64,000 bases of DNA from Micrasema longulum (lineage: Eukaryota; Arthropoda; Insecta; Trichoptera; Brachycentridae). Of this stretch, positions 56,107 to 64,000 are shown piece after piece. Location: assembly GCA_022494885.1 (NCBI GenBank), contig JAGVSM010005053.1, forward strand, positions 1 through 64,000, written 5' to 3'. The translations under genes were made by a program, and so were the position numbers. The notes beneath the pieces were generated by a model that saw nothing but the letters and a program-made list of their open reading frames with translations, did no database searches and was not told where the DNA came from. Within the stretch, counting starts at the first letter, position 1. Every line of letters begins with the position of its first letter.

Positions 56107-56500
56107 GTTTAATTTATTTTTATTTTATTTTATTAGGTACTCGTAATTCAACAAAGATACATACTAGAAAACATACAATTTTAAGCATTCGTCGATACAA
56201 TTTTACATGCATATATATCTTCAATTATAGAATTACACAAAAAAGATTTACATATTAAGATGTGACACATATTTTTGAATATTTTTTATACAGGATACAA
56301 TGCAATATAAAATAAGTTGTACGTGTGTGCTTATTAAATAAGATTTATTCTTGAGAGATTATTCGCAAAAGCTGAGAGAGTATCATGAAAAATGACAATT
56401 TTATTGTTTCGGCAGTATATATTATATTCCCGACACATGCGGGCCATAGGTGTGTGGTATGTAGCATTGTTTGAAAACAAGAGTTTTTAATAAAGATTTA
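56107..56500. other. AT-rich noncoding stretch
   Basis: Nothing recognised. Confidence 0.55.
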
Positions 56501-56572
56501 GTTGTGGTAGACTGGGGTTCGAACCTCGAACCTCTGATCAGTAATTCACGACACTAGCCACAGGACCACAAC
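56501..56572 (-). repeat. tRNA-like SINE J head with closing stem
   Basis: On the minus strand the first eight bases GTTGTGGT pair exactly with the last eight ACCACAAC. Between them are an A-box-like TGGTCCTGTGGCTAGTG and a B-box-like GAGGTTCGAACCCC. The T-arm is poorly paired and four bases too far from the acceptor, so it is a tRNA-derived SINE head rather than a working tRNA. Confidence 0.6.
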
Positions 56573-57367
56573 CCAAGTTAAATTTGGCGATAATGTAGTA
56601 AAAAATAAAAAAATATAAGAAGATCAGTGTTTGCGGCACGGTACAACTATTTGCAAACTGATTAGTGACGTTAAGTGATATGTGAGTTTGCATGTTCTAT
56701 CTTTGATAATGCAACGTTAGCTTCCCTCTTTAATTACAGTGATTACGGTGTTAAGCTCGCACAGATTGTTACTATTCTGTACGGTCCACTTGTAAATGGA
56801 TACCGCATGGAGTAATGGCGGTTATAGTTCAGTGCTGCCACAAAGTAGATACTATTGTCCGGCCAACAAGTCTACGCCTGCGCCGTGTCGATCAATCAGG
56901 ACTCACCGTGGCGGTTACTGATTCGAATAACGCCATAATCTGATAATCAACGCATCCACCGCAAATTGCAACTGTGCAACGAGGTTAAATCAAGTTGTAC
57001 CGTGTCGTGCCGCAACCGCTATGGAAACTAATTAAAGAGTTGTGCATCAAGCCGTCGGGGTTGTAAATATTTTCGGCAAACACCGAAAAATAGAAATAAG
57101 CAAATGAAAAATGTTCCATCCATTTAAAACGTAAAAATACTGTGTAGGAACGATCTACAACAATTATTACATTAAGGCAAACAAAATGGCGCCGTTTCTA
57201 GGATTTGAGGTACATTAATTAAGATTTTTAAATTAAATTTTTGCTTTCTTATAATTTATAAAAAAATCTAAAAGTCATAAAGAACAATTGTAAAAAAAAT
57301 ATGGCCTGGAAACGAACATAGTATCATATTTTTAATTGAATCGGCATTCACTTCGTTACACTTCATT
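56573..57367. other. Noncoding; less AT-rich block 56700-57070 with a short open frame
   Basis: A plus-strand frame of about 68 codons (56753-56940) reads MAVIVQCCHKVDTIVRPTSL and LRLRRVDQSGLTVAVTDSNN. It has balanced composition but no start context or known family. The block contrasts with AT-rich flanks and could be an exon, an enhancer or an old element. AAAATGGCGCCG occurs at 57184. Confidence 0.35.
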
Positions 57368-57675
57368 ATAAATTATTAGGAAAATAAAACTTTGTTATCA
57401 GTGTTACACAATTTTATTCTTTTACAAGAACACAACTATTCATATGCCAACACCTTATATAAGAAAAAAAAAACCCCTGCTGTAAGTTTCACTGATTAAT
57501 CTGTTTATTTTTTGTTTAGATTCGATGACATTGTGAACAACATTCTGTGTTTATTATATTAGTTTTATATCATCCATCGATGGGAGGAGTGCTCTCCCGA
57601 AACTATAGTTGTGTTCTTGTAAAATAATAAAATTGTGTAACACTGATAACAAAGTTTTATTTTCATAATAATTTA
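57368..57675. mobile_element. Inverted pair with hairpin-GAAAC core (foldback 4)
   Basis: 57368-57439 is the reverse complement of 57604-57675 with very few mismatches. The arms contain ACTTTGTTATCAGTGTTACA and TTTTACAAGAACACAACTAT. Just inside the right arm lies ATCGATGGGAGGAGTGCTCT then CCCGAAACTATAGTTG. This is a GGGAG/CTCCC stem, then GAAA, then the self-complementary CTATAG followed by TT. The order matches the other three foldbacks. Confidence 0.65.
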
Positions 57676-58925
57676 TGAACATAGTATCATTTATCTGGAA
57701 TTTTTAACAGCTTTTGAGACTAAATGAAACATAACTTTATTCATAAATATTTTTTCTAGGTGGTTTTGCAAAATAAAAACAAAATTATAATAAACAATTG
57801 ATTTTTATGATTCGTTTTATTTATTTATCTATAGCAAAATTTGGGCAGGTTTACAAAAAAACACACGGATTTTCTTCTAACTGTGTGTATACTTTGTAAA
57901 AAAACCAATAATTTGTAAATTTTTGCTGCATTTAACGTTTTTTTGAAGATAACCAGTAAAAAAATATTCCGTATTTTTGTTATTATGAGTTACAGAGATG
58001 TTAAAGTGAGAAAATATTCCTATAAAAAATTTCGGGTGCAGAATGGTATTGTTTTATGGATGAAAAAGGAGAAGACTGTCTTTCAGATTATTTTAATATA
58101 AAAACAAAGTTGTGACATAAATATTTTGAAACGAAACAATTTGTTTTTTGTTTTTTTAAGCGCATGTTGTAAAAAAATGCATAAAAAACTTAGTCAACAG
58201 TAAAAATCTTTCATTTAAAATTTAGCTATGTTCAATTCGTAGGTACATTTTGTTAAGGCAACAAATATTCCGTAATCTTTACTCCGCATTACTGAAAAAA
58301 AGGTTTAATCAAACTCTTGTCAATTGTATTGTGATACGAAGAATTAAAAAAAATATATATTTTAGAAATGAATTTGGTACGTTGATGCCCATTCCTCTCT
58401 AGTCAACTAATCTAGAAAATAGCCTTGATGATTTTTAAAACAAAATACAATGTTTAAAAAATATTTACTGGATATAATAGACACACCGACAAATGGCGTT
58501 TATCTAAAATTCAATAGTCAAAATAATAATTTAAGTTATCAAGCAATAGATTTTAATAATTCAATAACGAAAATATATATAAAGTTGTAAACGAAATGAA
58601 ATTCAGAAATTTTCCATGTTATTACAATTTTTTTAACTTTTTCATAGAAATTTAAACCTTAGAATAATGTTGCACCAACTGTAGCGTATTTTGATCATTT
58701 TCATAACGTTTTTTTATTATTTTTATTTCTTTCGTCAGCTTATATAACGAATTATATAAACAAATATTAACACTTACTTTGCTAACCTATATATTGAAAT
58801 CATTTTACAGTAAACATAACATTTCTTTTTAAATTCATTCAAACTCTTTTCATTCTTTATACATTCAGGCATCTCTTCATACATTTTCAAACCTTTGTAC
58901 GTAATAGAATTTTGGGATTTAGTTT
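57676..58925. other. AT-rich noncoding stretch
   Basis: No gene, RNA or repeat recognised. Confidence 0.6.
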
Positions 58926-59112
58926 TTTTTATGGCATAAATGACATAAAAGAAGATGATTGGTCTTACGCTTCAAGTTCCAGTTCAGGCACCATAAAAAA
59001 ATTAAAGAGTAAAAACACATTTCAAAAAAAGTATTTCGTGTCAACCATGTCGGAAATAGAGCCTGAGACCTCTGGCATGGGAGACAAACGTGTTGATCAT
59101 CTGACCACAAGG
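58926..59112 (-). repeat. tRNA-derived SINE (family G), minus orientation
   Basis: CGCCTTGTGGTCAGATGATC, AACACGTTTGTCTCCCATGC and GAGGTCTCAGGCTCTATTTC on the minus strand form a tRNA-like head. Its body is ACGCTTCAAGTTCCAGTTCA on plus. Tail absent. Confidence 0.6.
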
Positions 59113-59897
59113 CGAACGTTATTCACTTTATAAAATATGTACTATATCGTGAGCATTTTATTTAACTGACCATTTTTAATTATACAGAAGCATGTAAAAA
59201 AGTATTGAATCAGGAGTAAAAAAAATATGTAGCTCTATTTAAAAAATAATCAGCAAATTCGAGCAAACATGGAACCAAAATTTAGGAAACAGTTAAATAA
59301 AAAAAATAATTTATTCACACGCTTAATTAACTTTTGCCATGATGGAAACAATGAATCCACTAGAAATGAAAATAAAGTTCATAAATTTTTTAATTCGTTT
59401 GACGCCATTCTGAATTGCAGTGACCTCCCTCCCTCCCTCACGAGTGAGTCCCCCGAGAGTGGGGGTACTTTGCATACATCACCCCCCCCCCCGTGTGTTC
59501 CCTTGGATTAACGGCTTATGTAGTGATGCGAATCACCACAATTGGCCGCGGACACAAAGTAGCCCTACCAAAACAAGTTGCTTTAATATTTCAATATCAC
59601 ATTTTTATATAATCACCCTTACATAACCAATTTACATGAGCAAATCGGTTTTATTGTCATTTGTTTTTATTAATTATTTATAGAGAAACCTGTGAAGGTG
59701 TGTATCATAAAAAAAGCATTATTTAAGATTTTAGGAAGGTTTCAAAATGTCTCTGGTCTTGAGTCTCTGTATGGTTGTTAATTTCAGTCTGTGCGGTGGG
59801 TTTTTGTACATTTTCAGTCCGTTGTTTGCAATGTAATGTATTTATTTTAGACAAATGAAATTTAAACACCAAGGTATACCTTAACAAATCAACAATA
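59113..59897. other. Noncoding stretch with C/T-rich simple sequence at 59425-59505
   Basis: CCTCCCTCCCTC and a run of about 14 C at 59482-59495. The frames 59269-59511 and 59420-59626 cross this simple sequence and are not genes. Confidence 0.55.
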
Positions 59898-60876
59898 TGG
59901 GCCTTACTTATGAGATTTCCTTATACCGAGGAATAAATATACCCGGTGTAACAATTGATACTCGGTATAATAAAATGGTTACTTCTAAAAATATTTACGA
60001 CCTATTAAACTATACTAAGTTTATTCCATATTTTTTATTGACCATGCCACATTTCTGCGTACATTTATAAACAAGCAGCGTAAGCATGCGCAGTTATAAA
60101 AAATAATGTATTATTTGTATCAGTAACAAAACGAATCAAACTAGACAAATATCAAGCTTTACTTGCGAAATCCAAGTCAATCAAAAACGATAAATGTTTT
60201 ATTTTATTATTGTGGTATTTAAAATTTGGAATTTCTTCTAAAAGAACAAAGTGTAAACAAAATATATTTTCTGGGAGTCATGGACTTTTGAAACAAAATA
60301 TTCATTGTAAATAATTAGTGAAAGACGATTTATAGTTATTACACCACGCACAAATTGACGTAAGTCATAAAAAAAAATACATATCAAAATGAAATGTGCC
60401 ATTGATAAATGTTTAGAGGCAAATATATTTATTTAATAAATTTCAATCTATATATTTTATGTTAAAATACTGCAAAATATAAAAAGGATCATTTTCAAAA
60501 CAAATGCTAAATAAAAATGATCTAATTTAAATATGAATGAAATAGACATTTGATGATCATTTTTATACTCATAAACGATATTTCACATTAAAATCTCTAG
60601 AAAGACAGCATGTCTTCAAAATTGTTCACATTCAAAATGAATGCAATCCATTTTACTACGAAAAATGTGACAGATGACATATTGCAGGCTTATTCTAGCG
60701 GTATACAACGTTGGACGCGTATATAAACGTGGAATAGGTTTCGATGGTCGCTATTCTATCTCAATATCGGGTATTACTTTATGCGAGCTTTATAAGTAAG
60801 ATTTTTGACTATACCATCTTTATTCTATCACTTTGCCAAAGCGTAATTTTATACTAGGATTATAAGTAAGGCCCAA
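59898..60876. mobile_element. Candidate nonautonomous DNA transposon, about 1 kb, TA-flanked
   Basis: The left end TGGGCCTTACTTATGAG after TA (59896) and the right end ATAAGTAAGGCCCAA before TA (60877) are inverted repeats of about 15 bp. The subterminal regions are rich in TATACC/GGTATA. The 979-bp interior holds no transposase frame. Similar TTACTTATAA segments near both ends suggest an internally deleted or MITE-type element. Confidence 0.5.
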
Positions 60877-61184
60877 TATACACACAAAAATAATTTCAAA
60901 AACGAAACATTGTTATAAAATCCAGACAATTTCCAATGACACTTTAACTACCTATAAAGATGTTTGTTTTTAACACAAATCATCGCCATCTCACAAATCG
61001 ATGCGATAGACCCAGCATCCCTAATATTTTTTGGTAACTTACTAAACATCTAAAGTCTTTTATGATGCAGATTTATTTTTAATTGGCTGGATTCTTGTTT
61101 TGGGGAGTCTGAAACCTTCACCTCCCCTCGTAAAATAGCGATGAATTTCGTATTACGCTGAACATCACTTAACATGTATTCGGG
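60877..61184. other. AT-rich noncoding stretch
   Basis: Nothing recognised. Confidence 0.55.
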
Positions 61185-61590
61185 CAATAATTAATTACAT
61201 TGAGCCATTAGAAACTGTTCAAAAATTAATATTAAAAATAATGATTTACAAAAATCGCACTTCTCACTCTTTCCAATTGTTCCAAAAAGCTAAACTTTTA
61301 GGCATCAGACAAATATATTGTTTTCCACGTTTAAAATATATATTTAAGAACCAAAATTTATTTACAGGTAATTCAAATAGATCAGTCAAAGAAGGAATCG
61401 CGTGTTAGAAATACCACATTGTAAAACGAAGCTCGCACAGACAAATGCATATTTTTTAGGACCAAAAATTTTTAATTCTTTTTTTACTGAAAACATCTTA
61501 TTGATTCAAAACTTTCAAAATTTTCCTTCTTTTAAAAAACACGCACTATCCTCGATACAAACTAAAGATATGAACTCTTTGTTTCTATGA
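61185..61590 (+). pseudogene. Non-LTR reverse transcriptase C-terminal remnant
   Basis: One frame from about 61195 reads IEPLETVQKLILKIMIYKNR and KAKLLGIRQIYCFPRLKYIF, then stops at 61406-61408. Slightly before that, a second frame (open from 61402) continues with VLEIPHCKTKLAQTNAYFLG and PKIFNSFFTENI, then SFKKHALSSI. This is the order found at the end of LINE polyproteins: a connection helix, a loop, GPK-(F/W)NS, then FKK. The single frameshift near 61400 separates two otherwise intact halves, so the copy is fairly young. It is a different family from the others in the window. Confidence 0.65.
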
Positions 61591-61960
61591 TACATTTTTT
61601 TTCCTTTAATAATAAGGAATATTTTTATGTTTTTCTTTATATATTTTTTTCTTTTTTAATTACTATAAAAAAATACCATATAATATTTTACAGAATATTT
61701 TATTTTCTCTTTCTTATGTTACAAATATTATAACTGTCTATTTATTATATAAGGAAAAATTCATTAACATTTTCTTATATACCTACGAACAGGCCATGCC
61801 TATGTGGAATTTTTTCGTTTACTATTTTTAATGTTATAATATTAAAATGTAATTCATTGCTGTGTAATAATCCTTTATTTTTAAATACTCTGTTTTACCT
61901 CTTATGTATAATGTAAATAAAAACAAAAAAAATAAATAAATAAATAAAAATAAAAATAAA
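61591..61960 (+). repeat. 3' UTR and AAATA-type tail of the preceding LINE
   Basis: AT-rich untranslated sequence ends in GTAAATAAAAACAAAAAAAA and then TAAATAAATAAATAAAAATA (61911-61960), the expected terminal repeat of a retroposed non-LTR element. Confidence 0.6.
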
Positions 61961-62079
61961 GTATTCAATATTACCCTTTGCTTTACCGAAGGCATGTTCA
62001 GTACCGTCAATGTGTGTTAAATTTTCGTATATCTGCCAAATCTCAATATTGTCCTCATTTCCCTATTCTGAGCTTTCTA

Positions 62080-62480
62080 CGTGACATTACATTGATTATA
62101 AGTACTTAGAAAGAGAATACTAAAACAATAATTTAAATGCGGCAAAACAATACCCCTAAAAAATAAATGACTTGTATTTAAACCGATATTGTTTAGCAGT
62201 TGAGATTGTCCTATTTTTGTTTTTGCCGTCTGTATATGGTAATGGCGTGAAGTTTTCGTCTCGAGGTTGTGTATGACAGTTATTTCTGTTAGTGTGATGT
62301 CGTCATCGTTGATGTAGCCCAGTATTCCATTTCTTTCATCACTAACCGACCAATCCTTACCACCACATGAAATACTTTGGTGTAGCGTGGTACCAATTAT
62401 TGTTTTTCTTTTTGTCTTTGAATGTTATTCCAAGCCATACGTGTTGTATACTTTTTGTGTAAAATCTAACTCATGAGAAC
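62080..62480 (-). other. Unassigned degenerate coding-like segment
   Basis: A minus-strand frame reads IIGTTLHQSISCGGKDWSVS, DERNGILGYINDDDITLTEI and TVIHNLETKTSRHYHIQTAK over about 100 codons without a stop. An adjacent frame upstream adds YNTRMAWNNIQRQK-like text. Composition is ordinary rather than AT-driven, but I cannot place it. It is oriented opposite to the LINE at 62690. It may be part of an unrecognised element or of a decayed gene. Confidence 0.35.
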
Positions 62481-62689
62481 ATTGTTTGGACAGTGTCAGC
62501 TTGGAATGGAGCTTCAAAATATTGAATTCATTTAAACAAATTAAGTTAACTAAATGATGTCACAAAATAATATTGCAACGAATATTTACTTGAAAACGCA
62601 CCGTCAGGGAGGCTGACCTTTCTATTTTCCTATCAATCCGTTAACGCTTAAAGTCATATTGGGTTATCCTTAATCACTGGACTCTCAGT

Positions 62690-63310
62690 TTTTATGTATC
62701 TGGAAAGTATGTTTACTAGAGATGGAAAGATATTGAAAGGAGGACGAGTGCAGGGAATAAGGTTAACGGGGCTTTGAAATCTACTTAGGCAAACAAATGT
62801 TTGTCGCGGGGGGCAACACTTGCAGTCATTGGAGTTCTAGTGCCACCCCTGAGGTATGGGAGCGAAGTATGGAATTGGAAAAAAAAATATGAAAGAAGGT
62901 TGAATGCTGTCGAAACGCGATCTCTCAGGCGATTGTGTAGTAAAATGATGTATGATAAGTGCACAAATGTCTAGATCCGTTAACTATGTAATGCTAAGAC
63001 AAGCATTATCGACAGAATTAAGAAAGGGGTGCTGCGTTGGTTTGGACGTGTAGAGCGAATGAACAGCGAAAGAACGGCTAAAAGGATTGACGATGCGAAT
63101 GTTGATGAATGCAGAAAACGAGGAAGACCGAGAAAGACATGGCACGATCAAGTCCATCAAATACTTGAAGATGGACATGTCAAGAGTAGGAATAATCGGC
63201 GTGCGAGCATGAGAAGACGTATGAATGTAGAAGAAGCGAGGTATGTATGCAAAGACAGAGTGATGTGGTGTCTTCGGGGAAACGGCGTAATTGTTTGTTT
63301 ATTGGTTTGT
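62690..63310 (+). pseudogene. RTE-like LINE reverse transcriptase C-terminus, longest copy
   Basis: It starts upstream of the other copies, with SMFTRDGKILKGGRVQGIRL (62707 onward) and a frameshifted YGSEVWNWK equivalent near 62860. Then from 63029 come LRWFGRVERMNSERTAKRI, KRGRPRKTWHDQVHQILEDG and MRRRMNVEEARYVCKDRVMW. The terminal serine-alanine-tyrosine segment is deleted. At least three frame breaks occur between 62740 and 63028. In the conserved part it is nearly identical to 33538-33948, so both are recent copies of one lineage. Confidence 0.75.
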
Positions 63311-64000
63311 AGTAAATTAAATGAATATTTAATTTTCTTTTATATTGTTGATTCTCCTTTGTGCTGCTGCAGATACCCAAATTAATCTTCTGAACACATC
63401 CTGTGGTCTTGTCCTTTACCCTCCCTCTAGATGAGTACCGAATGGGAGCTTCTCGTTTCTGTGTGTGGCCCTTTTATAGGTTCTGTCAGATATACAGCTG
63501 ATCTGGTGGCTTACAAAAATAATTTCAAGGCTTTTAAAAATATGAGTAATCATTTCAGCGAATTGATCACGTCCAATCAATTTAATACCATTTAGTGATG
63601 AGGTCACTTTCCACATTTACTTAATTATAAAAAATGCATACTTCTTGATATTCCTCTTCAAGCACAAAAACGTCAAGGCTACCAGATTACAGAGAGCTTC
63701 TATCGAATAGCTTTTCCTGTTCGGCAAGGAGCAATATTTCCTTAAATGTGGGCACTACCAAGGAGAATTGAGTCCTTAATTGTGGTGTGCGATATGCAGA
63801 GGGTTTTTCGATGAATTAACTGAGAAAGAAAGATCTTGAAGTAAAATCAAATCAAATAATGGTCCTTCAGAAAAGTGTAAGTGTATGGTTATTTAAATTG
63901 ATGACAAGCATTACTGGCAAAAACATGCATCTTAATACGTATTAGTTTCATTCCATGATTAAATCATGTTGGAAACTTACTAGTATGTAAATTAAATGTT
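63311..64000. other. Noncoding stretch to the window end
   Basis: Frames 63180-63380 and 63416-63616 (minus) have no motif. A sequence of intermediate composition continues to the edge without a recognised feature. Confidence 0.5.

Noticed and set aside
56501..56572. Possible functional tRNA gene
   Set aside because: The ends pair, but the T-arm is mispaired and displaced by four bases; similar fragments are dispersed, so it is a SINE head.

Overview
The window looks like animal nuclear DNA, most likely from an insect or another arthropod. It is very AT-rich, shows no operon-like gene packing, and consists largely of decayed transposable elements. Tails of several non-LTR retrotransposon lineages, tRNA-derived SINEs, a Helitron-like element, inverted-repeat MITEs and long A+T microsatellites lie in noncoding sequence that looks intronic or intergenic. 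Nothing bacterial, plasmid-like or phage-like was seen, nor any CRISPR array or rRNA. I cannot name the species; a lepidopteran-like impression is weak.

Only one stretch looks like a host protein-coding exon: 15281-16028 on the minus strand. It is stop-free for about 250 codons, clearly less AT-rich than its surroundings, and closed by a good splice donor. It encodes a Ser/Arg/Thr/Asn/Gly-rich, probably disordered segment that I cannot assign to a family.

Layout. 0-9 kb: SINE pieces, a LINE tail, a head-to-head foldback (3962-4274), a CR1-like remnant, a long-TIR MITE (7777-8230) and a near-perfect palindromic MITE (8847-9095). 9-15 kb: foldback family D, a 1.3-kb Helitron-like element (10453-11762) and three LINE C-terminal remnants. 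15-16 kb: the host exon. 17-24 kb: family D copies, a CR1/L2-like LINE ending in an (AAT)n tract, LINE tails and a compound repeat cluster at 22.3-23.1 kb. 24-36 kb: a GC-rich inverted repeat, more family D, LINE remnants, SINEs and a second head-to-head foldback (31938-32163). 36-46 kb: a MITE, family D, a LINE, the best CR1/L2-like LINE copy (42190-42830), and a family D copy split by a 547-bp retrosequence with a 13-bp target-site duplication. 46-55 kb: more foldbacks, two LINE 3' ends, and a tandem copy of the SINE-like family that shares its tail with the CR1/L2 LINE. 55-64 kb: tRNA-like SINE pieces, a fourth foldback, a roughly 1-kb TA-flanked DNA element, and LINE remnants.

The elements are related to one another. 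A CR1/L2-like LINE and a short repeat family share a 3' tail, suggesting a LINE/SINE partnership. Family D occurs about 14 times. Four loci carry unrelated-looking inverted pairs, yet all show a GAAA-C...G-U(C/U) core that recalls a hammerhead ribozyme junction. This convergence is the most interesting signal in the window, but it is an inference that needs structural and biochemical testing.
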